From Clostridia bacterium (GTDB lineage Bacteria > Bacillota > Clostridia > Christensenellales > Aristaeellaceae): a DNA stretch of 64,000 nt. A program made the position numbers and the translations under genes. Where the stretch lies: NCBI GenBank assembly GCA_017543905.1, contig JAFYFC010000023.1, positions 62,001-126,000 of the forward strand. Direction: 5' to 3'. Positions 1-9,439 of the stretch are shown one piece after another; the stretch's first letter is position 1, and every line of letters starts with the position of its first letter. Under the pieces are notes generated by a model, which had not been told where the DNA came from, ran no database searches, and was given only the letters and a program-made list of their open reading frames with translations.

Positions 1-1905
1 GCTGCCGTCCGTATCGCTGATAGGATAAGATACGCTGACATATTCTTCCGCCAGCCCCAGCGCGTCCTTTGCATACATGCGCTTGGTGCGTGCAAGCGCG
101 ATTCTGTCCGGCGCAAGATATCTGCCGCTTATATCCGAAAGGAGGTTTATCTCTTCGCTGTCCAGCACGCCACCCTCTGCGCTGTCGTCGGAAGCGACAC
201 AGTGCAGCATGAACATAGCCTTGACCGGTCGCGTGCCCAGACGCTGAGGCGAACAGATATTTACAGAATCCGGCGACTGCGGCAGCAGCTTCATTATCGC
301 AGCGTTCATCGCGCGCTTTATAAGATCAGAAAGCATGACGGCGCTCAGCGGAGAGTCGCCGAAAAGCTCGATCATCTGCTCGAAGACACTCATAAGCATG
401 TTTACGACCCTTGCGTCGTCGGCGGCGAGCAGGCTTTCTCCGGACGCGATCAGCGCTCTGCGTCTTAAGGCGCATTTTGTAAAGCAGTCCAGCTCTACAA
501 GATAATCGTACAGCGCGCACAGCTGCTCCTTAAGCGTTTTGGCTTCGCGCAGCGCGCTTTTTAGTTCGTTTACAGGCGCAGCGAGCTTTTCGCGCAGCGG
601 TTCGTTTGTCGCGAGCATTTCCGCAGTGCCGCGTGTAAACGGCCTGAGCAGTGCGCCGGGGCGCAGCTTCATGCGCGTGCAGTAGCTCATAAGCGTTTCG
701 GTCTCGGTTTCGTCAAGCGCAGTAAAGCCTGTTTCGCACAGCGAAAGGCAGCTTCTGGCTCTGCCGCTGATAAGCGTAAGGGTATCGATTATAAACGCGC
801 ACAGAGGCTGAGACGCGGCGTTTCGTATTTCCTGGGTAAAATACGGTATCTCAAATTCCGCAAACGCGCGGTCGATAACGTCCAGATACGTTTCGGGACT
901 GTCCGTCACCACGCAGATGTCAGAATAATGCCACGAGCGCTCTCTTACCAGCTCGCGTATGCCGGCGGCTGTGTATTCGGCTTCCTCATAAGGGTTTTTA
1001 AGCGCGGCAAGCTTAAGTGCGCCTTCCGGGTATTCGCAAGCCCGGCGCGGCATGCAGTATAGCTCGCTCGTAAGTCTTTTAAGCGGCGTTTTAATATCCG
1101 CGTCGGGCAGCTTCACGCGTGTAAAAGGTATATGCTTATCCGTAAGCAATTCAATAAGGCGTTCGAGCGAGCGCTCCATCGGCAAATATATCGAAACGTC
1201 CCTGCGCTCCTCGTCCGGCAAAGGAAGGTAAACCGTTACGTCCCTGCACACAGACGCCGTGCCCGCTATGAGTCTATTGATCTGCGCTGTCGTGATATCG
1301 AAGCCATATATGAGTATGCATGCGTTTTTGAGCGCAGCTGATGTCTGCATGAGCGAAATTGCCGCTTCTATTGCGTCTTCGCCGTCCTGCAGCAAGCCGG
1401 CGAGCTTATCTTCGTATGCTCTGTACAGAACGGACAGATCGAGCAGCTTTCCCTTTAACGATCCGTCGGTTTGCTTGTCAGCTATGTATTGCAGATCGTC
1501 CGGCCTGATGCCCGCCTGCTTGATGCGTGCGATCTCGTTGACGAGCTTCTGTTCAAACCCGGTGCGTCTGCTTGCAGACGCAAAGCGGGTAAGCTGCTTT
1601 GCGTGCTTTCTGAGCAGATAACCCATCAGCATGGCGCGTCCCTGCTCGTCTATCGGCTTGCCGGATGGATGACCGCATTCCTCGAAAACATATTCGCAAA
1701 ATCTTCGCGGTGAAACGATATTCAGGCTGAACGAGCCCTTAATGCCGAGTGCGTCGAACAGAAGAATTTCCGTATCGAGCGTAAGCTGATTCGGCACTAT
1801 GACGAAAACAGTCTGGTTTTCGTCGACTTTGGTAATCCTTGAGGCTTCCTTTGCAAGCGCGTCCGGAAGGACGCCGCGTCTGCCGGTGCAGATACTGATA
1901 CTCAT
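1..1905 (-). CDS. addB: ATP-dependent helicase/nuclease subunit B (AddB), N-terminal 635 residues, cut by window edge
   Basis: AddB pairs with AddA in the Firmicute AddAB complex, which resects double-strand breaks for RecA-dependent repair. The frame is open from the ATG at 1905 to base 1. Visible features are an N-terminal VPNQLTLDTE segment like the first conserved AddB motif, a region containing KNPYEEAEY, and near the left edge EEYVSVSYPISDTDG, which resembles the conserved YVSYP.SD stretch of UvrD-like helicase domain 2. The C-terminal nuclease and Fe-S cluster region would lie outside the window. The start overlaps the truB stop as ATGA, so translation is probably coupled. Odd point: the expected N-terminal Walker A (GRAGSGKS in relatives) reads GRRGVLPD, without the GK(S/T). 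addA is not in view. Family call by eye, fairly sure. Confidence 0.82.
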   Translation of the reverse strand, partial: MSISICTGRRGVLPDALAKEASRITKVDENQTVFVIVPNQLTLDTEILLFDALGIKGSFSLNIVSPRRFCEYVFEECGHPSGKPIDEQGRAMLMGYLLRKHAKQLTRFASASRRTGFEQKLVNEIARIKQAGIRPDDLQYIADKQTDGSLKGKLLDLSVLYRAYEDKLAGLLQDGEDAIEAAISLMQTSAALKNACILIYGFDITTAQINRLIAGTASVCRDVTVYLPLPDEERRDVSIYLPMERSLERLIELLTDKHIPFTRVKLPDADIKTPLKRLTSELYCMPRRACEYPEGALKLAALKNPYEEAEYTAAGIRELVRERSWHYSDICVVTDSPETYLDVIDRAFAEFEIPYFTQEIRNAASQPLCAFIIDTLTLISGRARSCLSLCETGFTALDETETETLMSYCTRMKLRPGALLRPFTRGTAEMLATNEPLREKLAAPVNELKSALREAKTLKEQLCALYDYLVELDCFTKCALRRRALIASGESLLAADDARVVNMLMSVFEQMIELFGDSPLSAVMLSDLIKRAMNAAIMKLLPQSPDSVNICSPQRLGTRPVKAMFMLHCVASDDSAEGGVLDSEEINLLSDISGRYLAPDRIALARTKRMYAKDALGLAEEYVSVSYPISDTDGS

Positions 1906-2795
1906 ATTTGCCTTTCAAGCAGCATCGCTTTTATTTTTACCGTGCCGTCCGCGCCGAGCTCTCCCATACCTGCGAACTCGCTGCCCGCATATATGCGCAC
2001 GTACTGGGGCGCAGCTGTATCCGGAAGGTCGATGTGTTCGGGACGCAGGGTCTGGCCGTTTATGATGCTCGTGCGCAGTTCCTTGCTATAATACGCCGCG
2101 CAGTATCTTTTAAGCGGCATATCCATTGGGACGAGCGCATTTTCTATATCATCAGACGTCTTCAATTCGTCAAGCGTAAATGCGTTTTCTATGGCGAATT
2201 CTCCGCTGCGCGTGCGCAGCAGGAAAGACATATGAGCTCCGCAGCCGAGATAAGCGCCTATATCGTGCACAAGCGAACGGATATACGTACCCTTGCCGCA
2301 GCGTATTTCAAGCAAAAAGCGCCCGTCCGGCTCCTGTGCTCTTATGCTTATGGCTTCGACGTAAACGCTGCGCGGAGCAAGCTTTACGTCCTCCCCGCGG
2401 CGCGCCTTTTTATACAGCGCCTCGCCGCCGAATTTAAGCGCGCTGTACACGGGCGGAAGCTGGGATATTTCACCCGTAAAGTTTGCAAGCGCAGCTTCGA
2501 GCAGACGCGGGTCCAGCCTGGCTTTAGATACATTCGTCACGCGCCCTGACGAATCGTACGTATCCGTAGTTATGCCGGGGCACAGCTCCGCTATATATGT
2601 TTTCTGTTTGTCGACGATATAGTCGAACAGGCGCGTCGCCTTTCCTATACATACAGGAAGCACTCCCGCCGCGTCCGGGTCAAGCGTCCCGCCGTGCCCT
2701 ACGGGAGTCTTTCGCGGCAGCAGACGTCTGACTGCGGAGACCGCGTCGAAGGAAGTCATTCCGGGCGGCTTTAACAGGTTTAAAAAGCCGTTCAT
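1902..2795 (-). CDS. truB: tRNA pseudouridine(55) synthase TruB
   Basis: TruB converts U55 of the tRNA T-arm to pseudouridine. The 297-residue length fits the family. The catalytic motif is clear: HGGTLDPDAAGVL, with the catalytic Asp at about residue 39, after the N-terminal LLKPPGMTSFD segment. RCGKGTYIRSL matches the second conserved TruB motif. The C-terminal part (about 230-297) corresponds to the usual PUA-like tail. It sits downstream of rbfA and nrnA, the standard Firmicute order, and overlaps nrnA upstream and addB downstream by 4 nt each. Confidence 0.97.
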   Translation of the reverse strand: MNGFLNLLKPPGMTSFDAVSAVRRLLPRKTPVGHGGTLDPDAAGVLPVCIGKATRLFDYIVDKQKTYIAELCPGITTDTYDSSGRVTNVSKARLDPRLLEAALANFTGEISQLPPVYSALKFGGEALYKKARRGEDVKLAPRSVYVEAISIRAQEPDGRFLLEIRCGKGTYIRSLVHDIGAYLGCGAHMSFLLRTRSGEFAIENAFTLDELKTSDDIENALVPMDMPLKRYCAAYYSKELRTSIINGQTLRPEHIDLPDTAAPQYVRIYAGSEFAGMGELGADGTVKIKAMLLERQI

Positions 2796-3772
2796 AGAGT
2801 GTCGCCTACGTATTCGGCGCAGGCACGCAGTATATTTTCGAATTCGCCTTCGAGTTTAGCGTTATAAACCGTGCCTCCGGCTGCGGCAAAGTGACCGCCG
2901 CCGTTAAACCTTTTCGCCAGCACGGATACGTCTGTATCGTTTGCGCCTCTGAAAGAGATTTTTATATCGCTGCCGCGCTGCTCCGCAAGCATCCCTACGT
3001 ACACGCCCTGAATCTCGTTCATGTAGTTCACGATGCTGTGCGCTTCCGGACGCAGCGCGCCGCTTGCATCGAACATTTCGTCCGTAAGCATGACGCCCGC
3101 CGCTTTGCCGCACTTCGATACGCGGAAGCTGTCAAGCGCAGCGCCGAGCAGCCTTGTAGCCGCAAGCGTCCTTGAACGGTAGAGTCTGCGCGTCAGCATT
3201 TCTATGTCTATGCCCGCTTCCATGCATTCCGCCGCAGCCCTGAAGCTGGCCGCAGACGTATCCTTAAACGAAAAATTGCCGCTGTCGGTCGAAATCGCGG
3301 TATACAAGCACTCCGCAAGCGGCAAAGTGAGCGTAAGGCCGAGTTTATGTATGAGATCGAGGATAATCTGCCCTGCGGCGGCGGCCTCCGGCTCGACGTA
3401 TGTGCAGGCAGCAAAGCCTTCATTCGTGCCGTGATGGTCGATCACAGCGGTATCGGCGCATTTATTGAACAGCTCTTCGCTTCTGCCCATCCTGCCTGCG
3501 TCGGCTACGTCCACGCCGAAAGCGTACGCCGGGGTAAACGGGAGCCCCTTTTGCTCGTTTGTGAATTCCTCCCAGCCCGGCAGGAAGCGGAACTTAGGCT
3601 CGACCTCGTCGTCACACACCGGAAAGGCGCGTTTTCCGAGCATGCGCAGCGCTATCACTAAGGCAAGCGCGCTGCCGTATGCGTCTCCGTCGGGGTTTTT
3701 ATGCGTAATGACAGCTATATCGTTTTTGTCCCGCAGCCATGCCGTTATATCGTCAAGCGAATGAACTCTCAT
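2792..3772 (-). CDS. nrnA: Bifunctional oligoribonuclease/PAP phosphatase NrnA (DHH family)
   Basis: NrnA degrades short oligoribonucleotides and dephosphorylates 3'-phosphoadenosine 5'-phosphate. At 326 residues it has family length. DHH-family metal motifs are visible in order: ITHKNPDGDA near residue 22, FGVDVAD, then the signature IDHHGTN. The C-terminal DHHA1 substrate-binding domain ends with NGGGHFAAAGG. It is directly followed by truB (ATGA overlap) and starts on the base next to the rbfA stop, matching the rbfA-nrnA-truB order of many Firmicutes. Confidence 0.93.
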   Translation of the reverse strand: MRVHSLDDITAWLRDKNDIAVITHKNPDGDAYGSALALVIALRMLGKRAFPVCDDEVEPKFRFLPGWEEFTNEQKGLPFTPAYAFGVDVADAGRMGRSEELFNKCADTAVIDHHGTNEGFAACTYVEPEAAAAGQIILDLIHKLGLTLTLPLAECLYTAISTDSGNFSFKDTSAASFRAAAECMEAGIDIEMLTRRLYRSRTLAATRLLGAALDSFRVSKCGKAAGVMLTDEMFDASGALRPEAHSIVNYMNEIQGVYVGMLAEQRGSDIKISFRGANDTDVSVLAKRFNGGGHFAAAGGTVYNAKLEGEFENILRACAEYVGDTL

Positions 3773-4141
3773 TTATTCCTCCGTATCGTCAGACGGTTTG
3801 CGCTTTTCTTCCTGCGCCAATATTTCGCCTATATGCTGCGCGTATTCCATGTTTTTGTCTTCTTCAAATATCAGCTCCGGAGTATAGCGCAGATCGACCT
3901 CGCGCCCGAGCTCACGGCGAATGAAGCCGGCTGCGTTTTTAAGCGCTTTCATAAGCTCCGGCCTGTATTCGCTCTCCAGCACCGATATACGGACTTTGCA
4001 ATATCTTAAATCTCTTGTGACCTCCGCGCGGGTCACCGACCATGTGCCTTTAACGCGCGGGTCCTTCACGCTGCCGCGGATGATCCTGTCCAGCGCGTGC
4101 TTTACTTCTTCGCTTATCCTGTCTGTTCTGTCAAAAGCCAT
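3773..4141 (-). CDS. rbfA: 30S ribosome-binding factor RbfA
   Basis: RbfA is a small KH-fold protein needed for late 30S maturation and 16S rRNA 5'-end processing. The 122-residue protein has the family N-terminus (RTDRISEEVKHALDRII), the KDPRVKG segment and the VTRDLRYCKVRISVL strand. The start is supported by AAGGAG upstream of the ATG. It follows infB after a 48-bp gap containing a strong hairpin. Confidence 0.95.
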   Translation of the reverse strand: MAFDRTDRISEEVKHALDRIIRGSVKDPRVKGTWSVTRAEVTRDLRYCKVRISVLESEYRPELMKALKNAAGFIRRELGREVDLRYTPELIFEEDKNMEYAQHIGEILAQEEKRKPSDDTEE

Positions 4142-4161
4142 ATTTTCTCCTTAAAGCTTGA

Positions 4162-4186
4162 AAGCCGGCGTTTTTGACGCCGGCTT
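4162..4186 (-). terminator. Strong intercistronic hairpin between infB and rbfA
   Basis: A 10-bp perfect stem (AAGCCGGCGT/ACGCCGGCTT) with a 5-nt loop lies in the gap between the infB stop and the rbfA RBS. On the minus strand it is followed by TCAAGCTTTAAGG rather than a U-run. It is more likely a partial terminator or an RNA-stability or processing element than a full terminator, since the downstream genes belong to the same operon type. Confidence 0.5.
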
Positions 4187-4189
4187 GAA

Positions 4190-6832
4190 TTATCGCGCGA
4201 TTTCTTCCATGATGAAGCATTCCATGCGGTCGTCGACCTTGACGTCGTTGTAGTTTTCTATTCCGATACCGCATTCATAGCCCGCCGCAACCTCGCGCGC
4301 GTCGTCCTTGAATCGCTTGAGCGAATCTATCTTGCCCTCGTGGATCACCACGTTGTCGCGCAGAAGCCTTATCTGGGCGTTGCGCTGTATCTTTCCGTCG
4401 TTCACGTAGCAGCCCGCAACCGTGCCCACGCCGGACACCTTGAACGTCTGCCTTACGGTGCAGCTTCCCAGTACAGTCTCCTTGAACTTGGGAGCAAGCA
4501 TACCCTTCATCGCGGCCTCGACGTCCTCTATCGCGTTATATATGATACGGTACAGGCGGATATCGACTTTTTCTTTTTCGGCGATATCGCTGACGCTCTT
4601 GTCGTGCCGCACGTTGAAGCCGATTATGATCGCGTTTGAAGCGCTCGCGAGCATAACGTCCGTTTCGGTTATCGCGCCTACGCCGCCGTGTATGCACTTT
4701 ACCTTCACTTCGTCGTTCGAGAGCTTTTCGAGCGACTGCGTGACCGCTTCCACGCTGCCCTGTACGTCTGCCTTGATAATGAGGTTCAGCTCTTTTATCT
4801 GACCCTCGGATATCTGGCTGAACAGGTCGTCCAGCGTCGCCTTGGTCTGAGCCTTTATAAGCGCGGCGCGCGCCTTGTCCTTGCGTTCCTCGGCGACCTT
4901 GCGGCTGAGGCTGTCGTCGTCCACAGCGGATATGATGTCGCCGGCTTCAGGCACGTCGTTAAAGCCGATCACCTCTACCGGATCGCTGGGGCCAGCTGAT
5001 TTTACGCGCTCGCCCTTGTCGTTTACCATCGCGCGCACACGGCCGTATGCCGTGCCCGCCACTATAGTATCGCCCACGTTCAGCGTGCCGTTCTTTATAA
5101 GCACTGTGGCTACAGGGCCGCGCCCCTTGTCGAGCCGCGCTTCTATGATAATGCCGCGCGCCTTACGGTCGGGATTGGCTTTATAATCCTGCACCTCGGC
5201 CACCAGCAGTATCATTTCGAGCAGCTGGTCTATGCCTTCGCCGGTCTTCGCGGACACAGGCACCATGATGGTATCGCCGCCCCATTCCTCGCAGAGCAGG
5301 TCGTACTTGGTGAGGTCCTGGCGTATCCTGTCCGGATCAGCAGTGGGCTTGTCGATCTTGTTTATCGCAACTATCGTCTGTACGCCCGCGGCCTTGGCGT
5401 GATTTATGGCCTCGACGGTCTGAGGCATTACGCCGTCGTCTGCCGCGACTACCAGCACCGCTATATCCGTTGCCTGCGCACCGCGCGCACGCATGGCCGT
5501 AAACGCCTCGTGGCCCGGAGTATCGAGGAAGGTTATCTGCTTATCGTGCAGATTTACCGTGTACGCGCCGATGTGCTGCGTGATGCCGCCCGCCTCGCCC
5601 GCAGTGACCTTTGTATTGCGGATATAATCGAGCAGCGAGGTCTTGCCGTGGTCGACGTGTCCCATTACGGTTACGACCGGCGGACGTGACACGAGATTCT
5701 CTTCGCTGTCTTCCTTGTCCTCGGCTTCGAGCGCGTCCTCGGCGGTCTCCGCCTTCCTGAGCTCGAGCTCTATGCCGTAATCGGAGCAGATGAGCTGCGC
5801 GGTGTCGTAATCGAGTTCGTTGTTTATCGTGGCCATAATGCCCAGCATAAGCAGCTTTTTGATAAGCTCGCTGACGGGCTTGCCGATCTTTTCGGAAAGA
5901 TCCTTTACGGTTATCAGATCGTTGGTCATGATCGCCTTTTCGATCTTTACCGGCTCGGGCTTCGGCTGAGACGACTGCGCCTGCTTGCGCTTACGCTTTC
6001 CGCCGCGCTCGTAATCGTCGTCAAGATTCATGGCGGGAGCCGCGGAACGCGTCGCCTGGCGCTTGTTCTTCGCGGTGTTGCGCTCCGGATCGTTCTGGCG
6101 GACATACTGGTTTTTGCGGGGATCGTAATTGCTTACGCGCTCTTTTTCAACTGAGGGCATAAGCTCGGGAGCCGCAGGCCTGCGCGGAGTATACGCGCTT
6201 TTGCCGCCAGTGCCCGCAGCGCCCTGTGCGGGTCTGCCGTATTGGCCCTGCGTGCGCGGCGTCTGGCCCTGTCTGTCGCCCTGAGCGCCCTGTACAGGAC
6301 GTCCGTAAGGCCCGCGCGGAGCCTGTCCCTGCTGAGCGCCCTGTACAGGACGCCCGTACTGACCGCGCGGGGCCTGGCCCTGCTGTGCGCCCTGTGCAGG
6401 TCTGCCATACGGACCGCGAGCGGCGGGCGCGCCTGTCTGCGCAGGTCTCTGAGCGGTAGAAGGACGCCCGTCGAAGGGACGGCTTTCCGTTCTTCTGGGC
6501 CTTTCGATGCTTTGAATCGACGTCTTATTGTCATCCGCCGTCTTCGGCGCTTCGGCGTTTTCGTTGGCTCCAATCGGCGTTTCGGTTTGTGCGGGTTCTT
6601 CCGGCTTTTGCTCGTTCTGCACCGCGTTCATCGCGTTGACGGCGGCATTATAGCGCTCCTGGAACTCTTGCCTGTCCTTTTCGTTCTGCTCGGCGCGCTT
6701 CTCCTTTAATATTTCGTCGTTGCGGCTTCTGAGCGCCGAGATAACGCTTCTGAGCTTTTCTCTGCTTTCGCCCAGACCCTTTATGAGCGCAGCTGCGTTC
6801 AGACTGATTTCTTTGGCTGTGACTTTCGCCAT
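4190..6832 (-). CDS. infB: Translation initiation factor IF-2
   Basis: IF-2 is the GTPase that places initiator tRNA and joins the subunits. The 880-residue protein has an N-terminal IF2-N-like segment (1-60), a low-complexity Gly/Arg/Gln-rich linker with 17-residue repeats (about 139-205), a second IF2-N domain (about 300-360), then the G domain with G1 GHVDHGKT (391-398), DTPGHEAFT and NKID. Domains II-IV follow. The start is the ATG after a GGGGGTG stretch, which is rather far upstream. It lies downstream of the L7Ae gene in the nusA operon. Confidence 0.97.
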   Translation of the reverse strand: MAKVTAKEISLNAAALIKGLGESREKLRSVISALRSRNDEILKEKRAEQNEKDRQEFQERYNAAVNAMNAVQNEQKPEEPAQTETPIGANENAEAPKTADDNKTSIQSIERPRRTESRPFDGRPSTAQRPAQTGAPAARGPYGRPAQGAQQGQAPRGQYGRPVQGAQQGQAPRGPYGRPVQGAQGDRQGQTPRTQGQYGRPAQGAAGTGGKSAYTPRRPAAPELMPSVEKERVSNYDPRKNQYVRQNDPERNTAKNKRQATRSAAPAMNLDDDYERGGKRKRKQAQSSQPKPEPVKIEKAIMTNDLITVKDLSEKIGKPVSELIKKLLMLGIMATINNELDYDTAQLICSDYGIELELRKAETAEDALEAEDKEDSEENLVSRPPVVTVMGHVDHGKTSLLDYIRNTKVTAGEAGGITQHIGAYTVNLHDKQITFLDTPGHEAFTAMRARGAQATDIAVLVVAADDGVMPQTVEAINHAKAAGVQTIVAINKIDKPTADPDRIRQDLTKYDLLCEEWGGDTIMVPVSAKTGEGIDQLLEMILLVAEVQDYKANPDRKARGIIIEARLDKGRGPVATVLIKNGTLNVGDTIVAGTAYGRVRAMVNDKGERVKSAGPSDPVEVIGFNDVPEAGDIISAVDDDSLSRKVAEERKDKARAALIKAQTKATLDDLFSQISEGQIKELNLIIKADVQGSVEAVTQSLEKLSNDEVKVKCIHGGVGAITETDVMLASASNAIIIGFNVRHDKSVSDIAEKEKVDIRLYRIIYNAIEDVEAAMKGMLAPKFKETVLGSCTVRQTFKVSGVGTVAGCYVNDGKIQRNAQIRLLRDNVVIHEGKIDSLKRFKDDAREVAAGYECGIGIENYNDVKVDDRMECFIMEEIAR
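6218..6418 (-). repeat. Coding tandem repeat in the IF-2 linker (about 51-nt period)
   Basis: Four imperfect copies of a roughly 17-residue unit of the type R-G-x-Y-G-R-P-(A/V)-Q-G-A-Q-Q-G-Q-A-P occur at IF-2 residues 139-205. The third copy is lengthened to about 20 residues. The repeat preserves reading frame. Repeats like this can change copy number by slippage. Confidence 0.85.
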
Positions 6833-6863
6833 GTTTATGTATACACCCCCGATAAACGCCTGC

Positions 6864-7157
6864 TCAGATGAGCTTTAATATCTGTTTGGAAAAATTTTCG
6901 TCCGTGATCGCCGCGGCTTTGCAGAGCTTTCCGCTTGCTTCGGAAAGCAGGTCTTCAGGCAGAACGATCATACTCATGCCGGCCCTGGTGCATTCGAATT
7001 CAAGCTTTTCGAGCGAGCCGCGGGACGACGCTTCGTCCGCGAGCACCAGCTTTGCACTGTGCGATTTCAGGCTTACCCTTACCGCGTCCTGTCCGCAGGC
7101 AAGCTTACCCGCGCGCATCGCAAGCCCGATAAGCCCTTTAAGTTTATCTTTATGCAT
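6864..7157 (-). CDS. L7Ae-family K-turn RNA-binding protein (YlxQ type)
   Basis: A 97-residue protein of the L7Ae/L30e/YlxQ family, which bind kink-turn RNAs. Features are [19 protein letters not shown] at the N-terminus and LVLADEAS in the centre. It sits in the conserved nusA-ylxR-ylxQ-infB order and overlaps the ylxR end by 8 nt. The precise RNA partner in this genome is not readable from sequence. Confidence 0.9.
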   Translation of the reverse strand: MHKDKLKGLIGLAMRAGKLACGQDAVRVSLKSHSAKLVLADEASSRGSLEKLEFECTRAGMSMIVLPEDLLSEASGKLCKAAAITDENFSKQILKLI

Positions 7158-7443
7158 CGTCTGTCTGCGATTTTTCGATCAGCGCAAATTCGCTTTCAAG
7201 CTGCGCGTAAACCTCGTCGGATATGCTCGATTCAAACTTACGCTCGAGCGCCTTCGTCTTGCGCGCCTTTTTGAGGCACTCGGTATTTTTGCATACGTAT
7301 GCGCCGCGCCCCGGCTTTTTGCCCGCCGGATCGGTCGAAATGATGCCGTCGGGCGATTTGACTATCCTTTGCAGCTCGCGCTTCGGCTTCATCTCGTGGC
7401 ACGCCACGCACATGCGCATGGGTATTTTTCTGGGTTTAAGCAT
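7150..7443 (-). CDS. YlxR/RnpM family protein (DUF448)
   Basis: A 97-residue protein of the YlxR family, recently linked in Firmicutes to RNase P RNA binding (RnpM) and to transcriptional effects. Family signatures are RMCVACHEMKPKREL at the N-terminus, a central ISTDPAGKKPGRGAYVC, and C-terminal charged helices. It overlaps nusA and the L7Ae gene by 8 nt each, so translational coupling is likely. Confidence 0.93.
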   Translation of the reverse strand: MLKPRKIPMRMCVACHEMKPKRELQRIVKSPDGIISTDPAGKKPGRGAYVCKNTECLKKARKTKALERKFESSISDEVYAQLESEFALIEKSQTDDA

Positions 7444-8560
7444 CTTCCGTTTCGCTTTCAGGCGCAGCGGCCTCTTCCGTCTGCAGCGCCTCCATCTGGC
7501 TTATGGACTTAATGTCTATCTTCCAGCCCGTCAGACGCGCGGCAAGGCGGGCGTTCTGTCCCTCTTTGCCGATTGCAAGAGAGAGCTGGTTGTCCGGCAC
7601 GACCACGTGCGCGACCTTTTCGGTATCCGATACGGCCACCATGTGCACGCGCGCCGGGCTGAGCGCCGCGGCTATATATTCCTTGGGATCGTTCGACCAC
7701 TTGATTATATCTATTTTTTCTGTTTTTAGCTCGTTTACCACGTTGTCCACACGCATGCCGCGCGGACCTACGCAGGCTCCGACCGGATCGATGTCGCGGT
7801 TCGAGGAAAACACCGCCATCTTGGTGCGGCTGCCCGCTTCGCGCGCGATTGCCTTTATAAGCACCTCGCCGGAACGGATTTCAGGCACCTCGACCTCGAA
7901 GAGCCGCTTTACAAGCCCGATATGCGTCCTCGATACCATCACCTGCGGTCCGTGCAGGGATTTGTTTACCTCCAGAACGTAAACCTTCAAACGTTCTCCG
8001 GGCTTGATTTCTTCGCCGGGTATCATCTGGGACGCCTCGAGCACGCCCTCCGTGCGGCCAAGCTCGACGAACGCGCGTTCGCCGTCGATCCGCTGCACGA
8101 TCGCGGTAAGTATCTCGTTTTCCTTCTCGGAATATTCCTCGTATATTCCGCCGCGCTCCGCCTCGCGTATCGACTGTACTATTACCTGCTTCGCGGTCTG
8201 AGCCGCGATCCTGCCGAATCTCTCAAGGTTTACAGGCACCTCGACCAGATCGCCGAGCTCGTAATTGTTGAACTCGGGATACTTGGCGCGCACCTCCTCA
8301 ATGGAGATCTGAACTGCCGGCTCGGTCACCTCGGTAACTATTGTCTTGCGCGCAAGCACGTCTATTTTGCCGTTGACACGGTCCAGCACCGCAGACACGT
8401 TGTCCTGCTTGCCGTATTCTTTTTTGTATGCCGAAACCATCGCAGCTTCAATTTTGGCTATGAGCACGTCGCGGTTTATTTTCTTTTCCTTTGAGAGCTC
8501 GTCTATCGCCGAGATTATCAGATTTTCTTCCTGCCGGGGAGCTGAATTCTTTTTTGACAT
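7436..8560 (-). CDS. nusA: Transcription elongation/termination factor NusA
   Basis: NusA binds RNA polymerase and modulates pausing, termination and antitermination. At 374 residues it has the Firmicute form: N-terminal RNAP-binding domain, S1 domain (GVLEASQMIPGE region) and two KH domains (PVGACVGPRGMR, then LAIGKEGQNARLAARLTGW). There are no C-terminal acidic repeats. The ATG at 8560 is preferred over an upstream TTG at 8593 because GGAGGTCAAC lies just before it. It follows rimP. Confidence 0.96.
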   Translation of the reverse strand: MSKKNSAPRQEENLIISAIDELSKEKKINRDVLIAKIEAAMVSAYKKEYGKQDNVSAVLDRVNGKIDVLARKTIVTEVTEPAVQISIEEVRAKYPEFNNYELGDLVEVPVNLERFGRIAAQTAKQVIVQSIREAERGGIYEEYSEKENEILTAIVQRIDGERAFVELGRTEGVLEASQMIPGEEIKPGERLKVYVLEVNKSLHGPQVMVSRTHIGLVKRLFEVEVPEIRSGEVLIKAIAREAGSRTKMAVFSSNRDIDPVGACVGPRGMRVDNVVNELKTEKIDIIKWSNDPKEYIAAALSPARVHMVAVSDTEKVAHVVVPDNQLSLAIGKEGQNARLAARLTGWKIDIKSISQMEALQTEEAAAPESETEDA

Positions 8561-8589
8561 GTTGACCTCCGAAATATTCAGTTGTGTAT

Positions 8590-9072
8590 TCAATTATCGG
8601 TGCTCTGCTCAAGCTCGCTGTCGACGTCTATATACGGACGAATGAGCGCGGTTTCCTTGAGCGTGAACTCCACCTGTATGCCGTTTATCGTAAGCGTCAC
8701 CTTTTCGCCGTCATAGCTGTCCAAGGTGCCGATATGGGTTTTCGAGCCGTTTACAGGCTTATAGAGCTTGACTTCAACCTCGCATCCAAGCGCCTTTTCA
8801 AAGTCGCGCGGTTTTTTAAGCGGCCTGTCCGCACCCGGGGAAGAAACCTCCATATAGTCGTAGTCTATATCCTCAGCGGATTTCAGTATGGCTCTGTGGT
8901 AAGCCTCCAGCTCGTCCAGCGTAATTCCGCTTTCAGAATCGATATAGATACGCAAAAATCTGCCGGATGGCTCCTTGGTGAGCTCGGTATCGACATATTC
9001 GAGACCCTGCTCCCCGGCCAGCCGGACGGCAGCGCGTTCAAGCCGCGCCAAAGCAGCGGATTGGTTCTGCAA
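8590..9072 (-). CDS. rimP: Ribosome maturation factor RimP
   Basis: RimP assists 30S assembly. The 160-residue protein has the family pattern: the N-terminal LEYVDTELTKEPSGRFLRIYID segment (shown in part), a central YMEVSSPGADRPLKKPRDF, and a C-terminal SH3-like domain. The start is a TTG at 9072 with GGAGG seven bases upstream; no better ATG exists. It is the first gene of the operon, preceded by a good promoter (9146-9174) and a leader hairpin. Confidence 0.94.
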   Translation of the reverse strand: MQNQSAALARLERAAVRLAGEQGLEYVDTELTKEPSGRFLRIYIDSESGITLDELEAYHRAILKSAEDIDYDYMEVSSPGADRPLKKPRDFEKALGCEVEVKLYKPVNGSKTHIGTLDSYDGEKVTLTINGIQVEFTLKETALIRPYIDVDSELEQSTDN

Positions 9073-9102
9073 AAGCTATCCTCCGTAAACGCTTCAAATA
9101 CG

Positions 9103-9128
9103 TGCCGCGCTTCAGTAAAAGCGCGGCA
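9103..9128 (-). promoter_or_regulatory. Leader hairpin of the rimP-nusA operon
   Basis: A perfect 10-bp stem (TGCCGCGCTT/AAGCGCGGCA) with a 6-nt loop lies in the short 5' leader between promoter and rimP RBS. There is no U-run after it, so it is not a plain terminator. Autoregulation by NusA through leader structures is known in other bacteria; a similar role here is inference. Confidence 0.5.
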
Positions 9129-9145
9129 TACCAATAAACATATTG

Positions 9146-9174
9146 ATTATACCATTATCAAAGCCAAATTACAA
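9146..9174 (-). promoter_or_regulatory. SigA-type promoter for the rimP-nusA-infB operon
   Basis: On the minus strand TTGTAA is followed by a 17-bp spacer and a perfect TATAAT. It lies about 75 bp upstream of the rimP start in an otherwise AT-rich gene-free stretch. The 9073-9439 gap holds this promoter, the leader hairpin and the divergent promoter at 9383; nothing else was recognised there. Confidence 0.7.
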
Positions 9175-9382
9175 CACTCTTTGGGGCGATTTGGGAAAAT
9201 ATGCATTAAAAAATATGTAAATTGCGGGAATTACGCGCTATTATACGTTCATGCCGCACCATACTGCCGCGAAACCGTTTTGGTATAGCCGCTTAAACTT
9301 CCTGTTTTTTTGCAGCGATTATATAATTTCCAAATCTTATCGGCGATATCCCGACGGCAATTGCAGGAATTAAGAATAGTTA

Positions 9383-9411
9383 TTGCAATTTCCACCGACA
9401 TGCGTTATAAT
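9383..9411 (+). promoter_or_regulatory. SigA-type promoter for the truncated CapD-like gene
   Basis: TTGCAA, a 17-bp spacer and a perfect TATAAT end 28 bp before the ATG at 9440, with GGACAGGGAG as ribosome-binding region between them. Confidence 0.7.
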
Positions 9412-9439
9412 ATGTTCAGCGGACAGGGAGATATATTTG

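Noticed and set aside
1908..2549. 213-codon plus-strand frame opposite truB
   Set aside because: It is antisense to a clear TruB gene, with no recognisable domain.
6218..6418. Repeated DNA that could suggest a CRISPR-like or satellite array
   Set aside because: The repeats are imperfect, in frame and within infB; they encode the Gly/Gln/Arg linker of IF-2.
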